Origin: PFJX01 sp964466195
GTDB taxonomy: Bacteria > Pseudomonadota > Gammaproteobacteria > Burkholderiales > Thiobacillaceae
NCBI GenBank assembly: GCA_964466195.1
Contig: CAYXMQ010000005.1
Coordinates: forward strand, 62,001-126,000
Length of the DNA stretch: 64,000 nt
Reading direction: 5' to 3'
Shown: positions 33,769 to 43,976 of the stretch, one piece after another
Position numbering within the stretch: the stretch's first letter is position 1
Layout of the letters: each line of letters opens with the position of its first letter
Translations under genes and position numbers: made by a program
Notes under the pieces: model-generated
Told to the model about the DNA's origin: nothing
Databases searched by the model: none
The model's input: the letters and a program-made list of their open reading frames with translations, nothing else

Positions 33769-34349
33769 CGCCAGTTCCAGAATAAGAAGATGCTGACGAT
33801 GTGGCCGAGGGCCAGCACGACGAACACCAGAGTGATCGGGAAATGCACGGCGCGCCATTTCGTCATCAGCTCGTAGGTGACCGCGTCCCAGAACACTTCC
33901 CTTTCCATCTCGCTTTTGGCCATGCCTTTAAGGCGATAGCTTTCCCGCCGTGCTGTGACATGGCGGCGTGAGCGGTCAAGCAGGAATTTGCCAACCAGGC
34001 CGCTGATCACGTTCAGCAGCATCGCGGCAAGCGCTAGCCAGGGCAGGATGGCATTGAAATGGACGCCGGCGTGGATCAGCACCATCAGCGCGCCCAGCAG
34101 GGTGAGGGCGACATGCAGGCTGAGCAGCCTGCCAGGGTTGCCGGTCTGGATCAGCTTGCGTTTGCGCAGCGAATAACCGAACGACAGCAGGATCAATAGT
34201 GTGCCGGGGATGCCCAGATAGCGCCCGATCCAGACCAAGCCCAGGACATGCAGGACATAGTCGCCCAACAGGGTGGCGACGATCAATAGCGCCAGCGTTA
34301 GGATGAATGGAACGACTTCGCGGTGAAAAAGTGAGGTGTCCATGAGCAT
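33765..34349 (-). CDS. Predicted di-heme b membrane protein coupling reductase to cytochrome c
   Basis: A 194-residue protein with five hydrophobic helices. Two helices each carry a His pair separated by 13 residues: LSLHVALTLLGALMVLIH and AVHFPITLVFVVLALGH. This spacing is the classic pattern for two b hemes stacked across the membrane, as in cytochrome b561, bc1 and ferric-reductase-like proteins. A basic cytoplasmic loop (about 125 to 150) lies between them. The ATG at 34349 shares one base with the reductase stop (TGATG); an alternative start is six bases further in. It would pass electrons from the cytoplasmic reductase to the octaheme protein. Confidence 0.8.
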   Translation of the reverse strand: MLMDTSLFHREVVPFILTLALLIVATLLGDYVLHVLGLVWIGRYLGIPGTLLILLSFGYSLRKRKLIQTGNPGRLLSLHVALTLLGALMVLIHAGVHFNAILPWLALAAMLLNVISGLVGKFLLDRSRRHVTARRESYRLKGMAKSEMEREVFWDAVTYELMTKWRAVHFPITLVFVVLALGHIVSIFLFWNWR

Positions 34350-35596
34350 CAAGCGGAAAGGACCAGATCGGTGCGGGGTTTAGCCAGACAAAGCAGACAC
34401 TTGCCAGGATCGACATTGAACTCGGGACGTTGTTCATAGAGGATTTCCCCCGACTCAATGACCGTTTGGCAGGCACCGCAACACCCAGCGCGACAACCCG
34501 AATCGATCCGGATGCCGTTGGCCTCGGCCAGTTCGAGCAGTGAGGCGACGCCGCCATTCCAATCGACGCGGCGGCCGCTGCCGGAGAACATGACCGAAAA
34601 GGCCGGTCCGGCCGCCGCCTCGGCGTGCCGGGATACCGTCGCCGGACCGAAGGCCTCGTAATGGATGCGCGCGTCCGGTACGCCCCACGCTTGCAGGGCA
34701 GGCACCAGGGTTTCCATCATCGGCCCGGGGCCACAGATATAAAAATGGTAGGGTTTCAGGCTCAGTTCCAGGCGCAGGCGCTCGATATCGACGCGGCCGG
34801 CATGGCGGTGATCGCGGCCGCCCAGATCCTCTGCATCGGGGCGGCTGAAGCTGATATGCAAATGGAAATTTGGGTGGGCGTCGGCGAGTTCGGCGAGTTG
34901 GGCGTCCATGATCATTTCACTGCCATCCCGCACGCCGTAGAACAGCCACACTTCGCGCGCCGGCTGGACCGCGAGGGCGCTGGCGAGCATGCAGTAGATC
35001 GGGGTGATGCCGATGCCGCCGGCGATCAGGACGACGGCCGCATCGCTGGCTACGTCGAGGTGGAAATGGCCGCTCGGCGCCTTGACGGCAAGCACATCGC
35101 CAGCCTGGACATGATCATGAAAATGGTTGGATGACAGACCGGGCGTCGCCCCGGGAGAAGCGGCCGGCACCCGCTTGATGCTGACCCGGTAATACTCGGG
35201 GCTGGCGCGATCCGACAGCGAATAGCAGCGGACGATCGATTTGCGGCCAGCGCCGGCCGGATCGGCGACATCGAGCTGGAAAGTCAGGAACTGGCCGGGC
35301 AGGAAATCCGGCAGCGGCTTGGCATCCAGCGGGGCAAGGAAAAAAGAACAGACGTTCCGCCCCGCATCTTCATATTGACGCCGGATAACGCGGAAATCAC
35401 GGGTTCCCGTCCAAGCCGGCATTGGATTTCCGGCCACCGGCAAGAGGGTCGCCAGAGCCGCCTCTGCGCCGGCCGTGCCCTGTTCCTTCAGCGCTTGGTA
35501 GGAAAGCCAGTAGCGAAAGAACGCCACCCCGGCATAGACCAGCACTTGAACGAATATGCCGAGCAAGATTAATAGCAGGAGTCCTTGCGTAGTCAT
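34349..35596 (-). CDS. Membrane-anchored FAD/NAD(P)H oxidoreductase with C-terminal 2Fe-2S ferredoxin
   Basis: A 415-residue protein with one N-terminal TM helix (about 5 to 28) and a ferredoxin-NADP-reductase module. FAD binding is shown by RCYSLSD and NAD(P)H binding by GGIGITPIYCM and CGPGPMM. A plant-type 2Fe-2S domain (about 330 to 415) reads CRAGCCGAC ... CLLC. The order FAD-NAD-2Fe-2S resembles Hcr and CDO/vanillate-type reductases. The 2Fe-2S cluster probably hands electrons to the membrane cytochrome encoded next. It is the first gene of a coupled trio, about 130 bp downstream of pdxJ on the same strand. Confidence 0.9.
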   Translation of the reverse strand: MTTQGLLLLILLGIFVQVLVYAGVAFFRYWLSYQALKEQGTAGAEAALATLLPVAGNPMPAWTGTRDFRVIRRQYEDAGRNVCSFFLAPLDAKPLPDFLPGQFLTFQLDVADPAGAGRKSIVRCYSLSDRASPEYYRVSIKRVPAASPGATPGLSSNHFHDHVQAGDVLAVKAPSGHFHLDVASDAAVVLIAGGIGITPIYCMLASALAVQPAREVWLFYGVRDGSEMIMDAQLAELADAHPNFHLHISFSRPDAEDLGGRDHRHAGRVDIERLRLELSLKPYHFYICGPGPMMETLVPALQAWGVPDARIHYEAFGPATVSRHAEAAAGPAFSVMFSGSGRRVDWNGGVASLLELAEANGIRIDSGCRAGCCGACQTVIESGEILYEQRPEFNVDPGKCLLCLAKPRTDLVLSA

Positions 35597-35729
35597 GCCT
35601 TGTCAGCCTTTTGCGAAGACTAGGTAATGCAGTAAACATAGGACATCTCGATCGAACGAAGCCGAATGCGTGCCGCACGGATGAATCGAGTTCGCTGTTT
35701 CGCCCGTCCTGCGCTCTGCGAATGACGGC

Positions 35730-36485
35730 TCAGCGCCGCGTTTCCGTCATCAACCGCTTCATTTCCCGCACGGCGTTTTCCCAACCGACGAAAACCGCCT
35801 GCGCGACGATGGCATGGCCGATGTTGAGTTCTTCCACGCCGGGCAGGGCGGCGATGGCCTGCACATTGTGATAGTGCAGGCCATGCCCGGCGTTGACCGC
35901 CAGGCCGAGGGCGATGCCGTGTTCGACCGCCAGGCGGATGCGCTGCAGTTCGTTTTGCACTTCCCGCGGGCTGGCGGCATCGGCATAACGGCCGGTGTGA
36001 ATCTCCACCGCCGGCGCGCCGGCGGCGTGGGCGGCTTCGAGCTGATGCGCATCCGCGTCGATGAACAGCGAAACGCGGATGCCGGCGGCGGCCAGGGTAT
36101 GGCAGGCGGCTTGCACGGATGCGAACTGGCCGGCGACGTCGAGGCCGCCTTCGGTGGTCAGCTCTTCACGCCGCTCCGGCACCAGACAGACATCCTGCGG
36201 TTTGACCCGGAGCGCGATGGCCAGCATTTCGTCGGTGACCGCCATTTCCAGATTCATCTTGGTTTGCAGCAAGGCGCGCAGGGTATGCACGTCGGCATCC
36301 TGGATATGGCGGCGGTCTTCGCGCAGATGCAGCGTGATCGAGTCGGCGCCGGCGGATTCCGCCAGCAAAGCCGCCTGTACCGGGCTGGGATAGCGGGTGC
36401 CGCGCGCCTGGCGCAGCGTGGCGACGTGGTCGATGTTGACGCCCAGATGGAGCGGGAGAAGTTGGCGGCTGGGGGTGGGAGTCAT
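35730..36485 (-). CDS. pdxJ: Pyridoxine 5'-phosphate synthase
   Basis: A 251-residue TIM-barrel enzyme that condenses 1-deoxyxylulose 5-phosphate with 3-amino-2-oxopropyl phosphate to make pyridoxine 5'-phosphate. LGVNIDHVATLRQARG and HLREDRRHI near the N-terminus, VSLFIDAD in the middle and VNAGHGLHYHNV near the end are the conserved active-site segments. Its start overlaps the recO stop by 4 bp. In many relatives acpS follows; here it is replaced by the electron-transfer trio. Confidence 0.97.
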   Translation of the reverse strand: MTPTPSRQLLPLHLGVNIDHVATLRQARGTRYPSPVQAALLAESAGADSITLHLREDRRHIQDADVHTLRALLQTKMNLEMAVTDEMLAIALRVKPQDVCLVPERREELTTEGGLDVAGQFASVQAACHTLAAAGIRVSLFIDADAHQLEAAHAAGAPAVEIHTGRYADAASPREVQNELQRIRLAVEHGIALGLAVNAGHGLHYHNVQAIAALPGVEELNIGHAIVAQAVFVGWENAVREMKRLMTETRR

Positions 36486-37186
36486 AGCTTTTGCAGGTCG
36501 ATGAGTAGTTGTCGGGTGGCCAGCGGCTTGTCGCCGAGGTAGGCGCCTAGCAGCGCGCGCATCAGTATTTTGCCTTCAGTCAGCGTCACCGGGTCGGACA
36601 GATTGCCGGCGGCCAGATCGAGCAGGGTTTTGCCGCGATAGCCGGAATCGCCGCGCTGCAGCTCGATTACGCCGTGTCCCGGCGTGTAGCTGTAGCGGCG
36701 TTCGGGTTGCAGGGCGGCGTTACTGGCCAGGTGGCCGAGCGGCTGGGCATAGCCGAGTTCGGACAGCAGATCCAGCTCGAAACGGCGCAGCACGGGTTCG
36801 ACATCGCCTGGCCCGTTCAGCGCCGTCAGTGTCGCGGCATAGAGATCGAACAACCCCTCATGCGCATCGCCTTCCGGCAGCAAACGCAACAGGAGTTCGT
36901 TCAGGTAGAAGCCGCACATCAGGGCGTGGCCGCGCAACATCAGGCCGCCGCCTTGCCATTCTGCGGCGTGCAGGGTGCGCAACTGATGCTTGCCGAACCA
37001 GGACAGGGCCAGCGGTTGGAATGGAATCAAACGGGTTTTCAGGCTGGCGCTCTGGCGGCGCGCGCCGCGCGCCACCAAGCCGATGCGGCCATGATGTCGC
37101 GACAGTGCGTCGACGATCAGACTGGTTTCGCGCCAGGGCCGGGTATGCAGTACGAAGGCGGGCTCGCCGTCGATTTTTTCACTCAC
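36482..37186 (-). CDS. recO: DNA repair protein RecO
   Basis: A 234-residue protein with an N-terminal OB fold (FVLHTRPWRETSLIVDALSRHHG), a helical C-terminal domain, and segments such as YLNELLLRLLPEGDAH and RFELDLLSELGY. RecO helps load RecA onto SSB-coated single-stranded DNA with RecR. The position era-recO-pdxJ is conserved. The C-terminal zinc-cysteine motif of some RecO proteins is absent, which is common in Proteobacteria. Confidence 0.95.
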   Translation of the reverse strand: MSEKIDGEPAFVLHTRPWRETSLIVDALSRHHGRIGLVARGARRQSASLKTRLIPFQPLALSWFGKHQLRTLHAAEWQGGGLMLRGHALMCGFYLNELLLRLLPEGDAHEGLFDLYAATLTALNGPGDVEPVLRRFELDLLSELGYAQPLGHLASNAALQPERRYSYTPGHGVIELQRGDSGYRGKTLLDLAAGNLSDPVTLTEGKILMRALLGAYLGDKPLATRQLLIDLQKL

Positions 37187-37200
37187 GGCTCAACTCGAGT

Positions 37201-38094
37201 TCATTCATACCCGAATTGCTTGATCAGGCGCGAGTCGTCCGCCCAGCCGCCTTTGACTTTGACCCAGACCTGGAGAAAGACCTTGTGATCGAACAGCTTT
37301 TCCATGTCGACCCGCGCCTCGCTGGCGATGCGTTTGATGTGTTCGCCGCCGCGTCCCAGGACGATCGGCTTGTGGCCGTCGCGATCCACCCAGATCACTG
37401 CGCCGATGCGGTACATCGCGCCGTCTTCCTCAAACTGTTCGATGGTCACCGCGACGACATAGGGGATTTCGTCGCCGGTCAGGCGAAATACCTTCTCGCG
37501 CACGATCTCGGCGGCCAAAAAACGCGAGCTGCGGTCGGTGATGTCGTCTTCGCCAAACCAGGCTTCACCTTCCGGCAGATAGGGTTTCAGAATGGCCGGC
37601 AGGCGCAGTGCGTCTTTCTCCTTCTCGGCGCTCAGGGGCACGATTTCGGCGAAGTTGAACTGTTTGGCCATGCTTTCCAGAAACGGCAGCAAACGGGTCT
37701 TGTCTTCGACCAGGTCGATCTTGTTGACGACCAGCACCACCGGTTTGTCATTGCTTTTGCCCCGCGGCAGCAGCGGCAGGATGCGCTGATCGGCGGCGGT
37801 GAATTTGCGCGCTTCGACCAGCCAGAGCACGACATCGACTTCCGACAGCGCCTGGGTGACGGTGCGGTTCATTGCGGAATTCAGCGCGCTTTTGTACTGG
37901 GTCTGGAATCCGGGCGTGTCGGCGAAGATGAATTGCGCATCGGCTTCGGTGCGCACGCCCAGTATGCGATGGCGCGTGGTTTGCGGCTTCGAGGAGACGA
38001 TGCTGACCTTGGCCCCGACCAGCGCGTTGACCAGTGTGGATTTGCCGACATTGGGACGGCCGACGACGGCGATGACGCCAGTTCTGAAGCTCAA
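37201..38094 (-). CDS. era: GTPase Era
   Basis: A 297-residue GTPase with G1 GRPNVGKSTLVNAL, G3 DTPGFQ and G4 NKIDLV. The C-terminal KH RNA-binding domain (about 205 to 290) has VIWVDRDGHKPIVLGRGGEHI. Era binds 16S rRNA during 30S subunit maturation. The start overlaps the rnc stop by 4 bp, the usual rnc-era coupling. Confidence 0.97.
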   Translation of the reverse strand: MSFRTGVIAVVGRPNVGKSTLVNALVGAKVSIVSSKPQTTRHRILGVRTEADAQFIFADTPGFQTQYKSALNSAMNRTVTQALSEVDVVLWLVEARKFTAADQRILPLLPRGKSNDKPVVLVVNKIDLVEDKTRLLPFLESMAKQFNFAEIVPLSAEKEKDALRLPAILKPYLPEGEAWFGEDDITDRSSRFLAAEIVREKVFRLTGDEIPYVVAVTIEQFEEDGAMYRIGAVIWVDRDGHKPIVLGRGGEHIKRIASEARVDMEKLFDHKVFLQVWVKVKGGWADDSRLIKQFGYE

Positions 38095-38780
38095 CTTTTT
38101 TCCAGTTCATTCAAGGCTGCTTCCGCAGCCATTTGTTCCGCAGCCTTGCGGTTGGGGCCGTGGCCTGTGGTCACCAGTTTGTGCGCATTGGCGCCGAGCG
38201 CAATGCGGCACTCCACATGGAATACCTGGGCATGCGCCTGCCCGGCGGTTTGCGTCAGCACATATTCGGGCAGCCCCAAGCGCCGGGGTTGCAGCCATTC
38301 CTGCAAGCGGGTCTTCGCATCTTTGCCCTGATGCGCCGGGTCGATGGCGCGGACCTTGGCGTCGAACAGGCGTTCGACGATGCCGCTTGCGGCGTCGAAG
38401 CCGGCGTCGAGCAGCGCCGCGCCGAGCAGCGATTCGAGTGCATCGGCGAGGATGGACGGGCGCTGCGCGCCGCCGCTTTTCAGCTCGCCTTCGCCCAGGC
38501 GCAGATGGCCGCCGAGTTCCAGTTCGAGCGCAATTTCATGCAGCGATTCCTGATTGACCAGGTTGGCGCGCAGGCGAGACAAACGGCCTTCGGGTTGGTC
38601 CGGAAAACGTTGATAGAGCATCAACCCGATGACGCAGTTGAGTACGCCATCGCCGAGAAATTCGAGGCGTTCATTGTTGTGCGCGCCATAGCTGCGATGC
38701 GTCAGCGCCTGGCTCAACAATTCCCGCTGCCGCCAGGTATGGCCCAGTCGGGCTTCGAGTTGCGCTCTATTGGCGGGCAT
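38091..38780 (-). CDS. rnc: Ribonuclease III
   Basis: A 229-residue endonuclease for double-stranded RNA, acting in rRNA processing. The catalytic domain carries NERLEFLGDGVLN (Glu40, Asp44) and ILADALESLLGA with the second acidic pair. The C-terminal dsRNA-binding domain (about 155 to 225) contains EYVLTQTAGQAHAQVFHVEC and ends with the KAAEQMAAEAAL helix. A Gly replaces the usual Ser after LGD, a mild variation. It is translationally coupled to era. Confidence 0.97.
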   Translation of the reverse strand: MPANRAQLEARLGHTWRQRELLSQALTHRSYGAHNNERLEFLGDGVLNCVIGLMLYQRFPDQPEGRLSRLRANLVNQESLHEIALELELGGHLRLGEGELKSGGAQRPSILADALESLLGAALLDAGFDAASGIVERLFDAKVRAIDPAHQGKDAKTRLQEWLQPRRLGLPEYVLTQTAGQAHAQVFHVECRIALGANAHKLVTTGHGPNRKAAEQMAAEAALNELEKS

Positions 38781-38798
38781 GGGTGGGCCGGGCGCAGG

Positions 38799-39173
38799 TT
38801 ATTGGGTGGTTGCCTCGGCCTTGAAATCCATGCACAGGCTTACCGGTCCCATGAACGGCTGCTTGACCGAAAACTCGGCCAGCAGGCGCACCCCGTTCGG
38901 CACCCACTCGACCTGCAGATCGTCGTTGCTGACGGTTTTCATGTTGTTGATCAGCAGTTCCTTGGCGAATTTGGTGCGGATCGCGCTTTCCTTCATGTCC
39001 TTGATGTCAGGTTGTTCCAGCACGTTTCTCATGATGCGCTGCAAGGTCCAGTAATCCATATAAGACGGTAGGACGCGCGCGGCGATGTACGCGCCGAAGC
39101 CGACCAGCAGCATGAAAAACATCAAGCCGCCCAGGGTAACGCCGCGCTGCCGTTGCATGATCGCTTGCTTCAT
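38799..39173 (-). CDS. DUF4845 single-pass membrane protein
   Basis: A 124-residue protein whose N-terminus (QRGVTLGGLMFFMLLVGFGAY) resembles a pilin-like or signal-anchor helix. The rest is a small soluble domain. DUF4845 proteins sit between lepB and rnc in many Beta- and Gammaproteobacteria. Function is unknown; the location suggests envelope biogenesis. The gene lies 7 bp after lepB and 18 bp before rnc. Confidence 0.88.
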   Translation of the reverse strand: MKQAIMQRQRGVTLGGLMFFMLLVGFGAYIAARVLPSYMDYWTLQRIMRNVLEQPDIKDMKESAIRTKFAKELLINNMKTVSNDDLQVEWVPNGVRLLAEFSVKQPFMGPVSLCMDFKAEATTQ

Positions 39174-39180
39174 GATTGCC

Positions 39181-40035
39181 TCACTCTATGCCGTGGCCGA
39201 TGCGGGCCGGTTTGGAAAAAGACTTCACCACGTTCAGGAAGTCATCGAAATTCCACCAGACGAAGAAGGCGCGCCCGACGATGTTGGCGTCCGGCACAAA
39301 GCCCCAGTAACGCGAGTCATTGGAGGCGTCGCGGTTGTCGCCCAGCATGAAGTAATGGCCGGCCGGCACGGTGCACTTGAAGCCGTTGTCGTTGTACGCG
39401 CAGTTGTCGCGTTGCGGGAAGTCGCCTTCGACTTGATGCACGATCACCGGCGGCATGTCGCGCTGGGTCATCGCGATATGGCTGTGTGCGCCGAGTTGTT
39501 CGCGCCAGGTTTCGCCCTGCACGAAGTTGAGCCCCTGCGCAGTGTATTCGTACTTCCCTGCGTGCAGGCGCTGGACCGGTTTGCCGTTGATGATCAGGCT
39601 CTTGTCGACATATTCGACGACATCGCCCGGCACGCCGACGACGCGTTTGATGTAATCGAGGGACGGGTCCTTGGGGAAGCGGAATACCATGACGTCGCCG
39701 TGTTTCGGCTCGCCGATGGAAATGACCTTTTTGTTGATCACCGGCAGACGGATGCCGTACTCGAATTTGTTGACCAGGATGAAATCGCCGATCAGCAGGG
39801 TCGGCAGCATCGAGCCGGACGGGATCTTGAACGGCTCGACCAGAAACGAGCGCAAAACGAAGACGATCAGGATGACCGGGAAGAAGCTTTTCGAATAATC
39901 CACCAGCAGCGGCAGCTTTGGCGCTTCGCCCGCCATGGCTTGCTGCGCGCGCGCCTTGGCGAGAAACAGATGATCGAACAGCCAGATCAGGCCGGTGACG
40001 ACCAGGGCGAGGAAGAGGAGGAGGGCGAAGTTCAT
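39181..40035 (-). CDS. lepB: Signal peptidase I
   Basis: A 284-residue inner-membrane serine protease. Two N-terminal TM helices (about 3 to 20 and 52 to 68) precede the catalytic domain, with the nucleophile Ser75 in IPSGSMLPTL and the general base Lys130 in DYIKRVVGVPGD. The box GDNRDASNDSRYWG is also present. It cleaves Sec and Tat signal peptides. It is preceded by lepA 27 bp upstream, as expected. Confidence 0.97.
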   Translation of the reverse strand: MNFALLLFLALVVTGLIWLFDHLFLAKARAQQAMAGEAPKLPLLVDYSKSFFPVILIVFVLRSFLVEPFKIPSGSMLPTLLIGDFILVNKFEYGIRLPVINKKVISIGEPKHGDVMVFRFPKDPSLDYIKRVVGVPGDVVEYVDKSLIINGKPVQRLHAGKYEYTAQGLNFVQGETWREQLGAHSHIAMTQRDMPPVIVHQVEGDFPQRDNCAYNDNGFKCTVPAGHYFMLGDNRDASNDSRYWGFVPDANIVGRAFFVWWNFDDFLNVVKSFSKPARIGHGIE

Positions 40036-40062
40036 GAGTTCTGTGTTGGATATGTAAGGAAA

Positions 40063-41862
<1,800 letters not shown>

Positions 41863-41892
41863 GAAAAAACTTGAGGCACGTAAGCGTGCCTC
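41863..41892 (-). terminator. Terminator-like hairpin abutting the lepA start
   Basis: Read on the minus strand, GAGGCACG (41892-41885), loop CTTA, then CGTGCCTC (41880-41873) forms a perfect 8-bp stem. It is followed by AAGTTTTTTC and then the lepA ATG. It has the form of an intrinsic terminator for the rhodanese operon, or of an attenuator controlling lepA. Confidence 0.7.
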
Positions 41893-42078
41893 TTGACGGA
41901 GAGCGGGCGCGGATTTTACCTGAACCTGCAGCCTGTCGGACTTTGGAATCGCAGGCGGAAAAAAGCACTGGCGAGCCCTTCTTCGCCGGCTTCTCGCGCG
42001 GCCGTCGTGTTGGGCTGCACGCGCCGAGCGGGCGGAGAGACCTGCCCTCCGCCTGCTTGCATCCACGGCCGCCCGCGA

Positions 42079-43230
42079 TTATTTGCCCTGATTGATGGTG
42101 AAGCTGCCGTCCGGCTTGAAGGTGATGCCGAGATCGGTGAACCAGACCTCGAGGTCGCTGCGCAGCAATTTGACGCTGTCGTAGGCCTCGCCCGAGCGGC
42201 CGCCGGCGCCGCATACGAAGACGATGGGCTTGCCCTTGGGCAGGCTGTCCATTTTCTTTTCCAACTGGTCGATCGGGATGTTGATGGAGCCCTTGATGGC
42301 GGCGAGCTTGAATTCCTTTGCGTCGCGCACGTCCACGACCAGGATGGCATCCGGGTTTTCCTTCAGGATTCGGTTGAACGAAGCCGCGGCGATGCTGCCC
42401 TTTTCCTTGCCCTGCTCGATGACGACCGCGGCGGCCTTGGCGGCGGGGGCGGCATCCGCCGATGCGGCGGCCGGGGCGCCATAGAGCGTTTCCCATTCCG
42501 GATAGCCTTCGGGGTAGGTGCGGATATGGGTGTAGCCGAGCGCCTTGGCCCGGCTGGCGGATTTGTCGCTCAGCACGCACTGCAGCCCGCCGCAAAAGAA
42601 GATGAGTTCCGTGCTCTTGTCGGCTGGCAGCTTGCCGATGTTTTGCTCGAACTGGCTGTCCGGGATGTTGAGGGCATTAGGAATGGAGCCCTTGGCGAAA
42701 ACCCTGGCCGGGCGTGAATCAATCAGCACGGCGCCGGTTTTTTCGTCGATCTGCTTTTTGACATGGGCCGCCGATACGGCCACATGCATGCCCTGTGCCT
42801 TCCATTCGGGGAAGCCCTCCGGATAGACCTTGACGTTGGCATAACCGAGTTTTTCGGCGCGGAATGCGGATTTATGGCTCAACATGCATTCCGGCCCTTC
42901 GCAGTAGAAGATGAGCAGAGCGCTCTTGTCCTTGGGCAGCTTGTCGACCAGTTTGTCGAATTGACTGTCGGGGATGTTGAGGGCGCCGGGAATGTGGCCG
43001 ATATCGTACTTGCGGGCCGCCGGCCGGGCATCGATCAGCGTGACCCCGGGCTTGGGCGGAATCGAGACCTGTTCCTTCATGTAGGCAAAGTCGACCCGGT
43101 GGGGATACCAGCCCTCCTTGGCCTGGGCGGCGGCGGCCGGCGCGGCGGCCGGCTCGGCGGCCAACGCGCTGCCGCCGCTCAGGATGGCAGCGAGTAGCAG
43201 GCTGGAAAGCAGGGTGTATTGGGTACGCAT
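42079..43230 (-). CDS. Exported triple-rhodanese protein
   Basis: A 383-residue protein with a signal peptide (about 1 to 24, ending LAA), an Ala/Pro linker and three rhodanese-like domains (about 45 to 150, 152 to 252 and 280 to 375). Domains 1 and 2 have active loops CEGPEC and CGGLQC (Cys110/Cys115 and Cys213/Cys218), each followed by a Ser-x-Lys-Ser-Ala segment. Domain 3 has CGAGGR (Cys340). The paired cysteines are unusual for rhodaneses and could form persulfide or disulfide intermediates. AAGGAG precedes the ATG. It is the last gene of the octaheme/cytochrome b/cytochrome c run, which suggests periplasmic sulfane-sulfur transfer. Confidence 0.88.
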   Translation of the reverse strand: MRTQYTLLSSLLLAAILSGGSALAAEPAAAPAAAAQAKEGWYPHRVDFAYMKEQVSIPPKPGVTLIDARPAARKYDIGHIPGALNIPDSQFDKLVDKLPKDKSALLIFYCEGPECMLSHKSAFRAEKLGYANVKVYPEGFPEWKAQGMHVAVSAAHVKKQIDEKTGAVLIDSRPARVFAKGSIPNALNIPDSQFEQNIGKLPADKSTELIFFCGGLQCVLSDKSASRAKALGYTHIRTYPEGYPEWETLYGAPAAASADAAPAAKAAAVVIEQGKEKGSIAAASFNRILKENPDAILVVDVRDAKEFKLAAIKGSINIPIDQLEKKMDSLPKGKPIVFVCGAGGRSGEAYDSVKLLRSDLEVWFTDLGITFKPDGSFTINQGK

Positions 43231-43518
43231 CGACGTCTCCTTGGTTTGGTGATTAAAACAAGTGAATTACAAGCCGGTTTGAACAATGCGCGCCTGCAGC
43301 AGCCAGCCTGGCGGCGCTGACGGGATCGTCCCTGCTCCGACCATTGCATGCGGCTGGGAAATCAGCCTGACGGCCGCGCCTGGATGAAGCTGAAGCGTTT
43401 TATGCACGCAATGAACCATCCAGGAAAGGCTGCTGAAGGGGGGCATCAACAGTTCGTTTCGTCTGGGCGCGGGCGAGGGGCAAGTCTATGGGCGAACGCC
43501 GCACACGCGATCACGGCA

Positions 43519-43908
43519 TCAGCTGCATTTGGCCGGTGCGTCACCATCCTTGGCGCCCTTGATGACGAAGGCCTTGATGTCTTCCATCAGGTCGGCGTCG
43601 GACTCTTCGAGAAACTTGGCCGCCGCCTTGTTGGTCGCCTTGATGCTCTCACGGTACTTCTTGCTGACATAAAACTTGAGCGAGTCCTTGCCCTTGGCAT
43701 GCTTGTCGGCGGCGATGTAGGCCGCCCACTGCGCCATGGTCATGCTGGTAGGCGATATCGTGCCGGCCGCTTTTTCGGTATGACAGGCCGTGCAGACCAT
43801 GCGGTAGTAGATGCGGCCTTTTTTCCAGTCTCCCTCGGCATGCACGGCCAAGGGTGTGGCCAGCAGGGCGAGAAGTGCGGCGGACAAAATTGAGGTGCTC
43901 AGTTTCAT
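43519..43908 (-). CDS. Monoheme cytochrome c, periplasmic
   Basis: A 129-residue protein with a signal peptide (about 1 to 24, ending VHA) and one heme site, CTACH (Cys39 to His43). It has a Met-rich segment (SPTSMTMAQW) that could supply the axial Met, and a Lys-rich C-terminal half. It is a small electron carrier for the adjacent membrane cytochrome b and octaheme protein. It lies 68 bp downstream of the cytochrome b gene. The 288 bp after it, before the rhodanese gene, hold no gene I can support. Confidence 0.88.
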   Translation of the reverse strand: MKLSTSILSAALLALLATPLAVHAEGDWKKGRIYYRMVCTACHTEKAAGTISPTSMTMAQWAAYIAADKHAKGKDSLKFYVSKKYRESIKATNKAAAKFLEESDADLMEDIKAFVIKGAKDGDAPAKCS

Positions 43909-43976
43909 GGCTGTGTCTCCTTCAGAAAAAACCGGATCGATGAGGCCGAACGCCTCACTTCAACAACGCCGCCTGG

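Noticed and set aside
43267..43449. Sixty-codon frame between the monoheme cytochrome and rhodanese genes
   Set aside because: No ribosome site and no gene-like composition.
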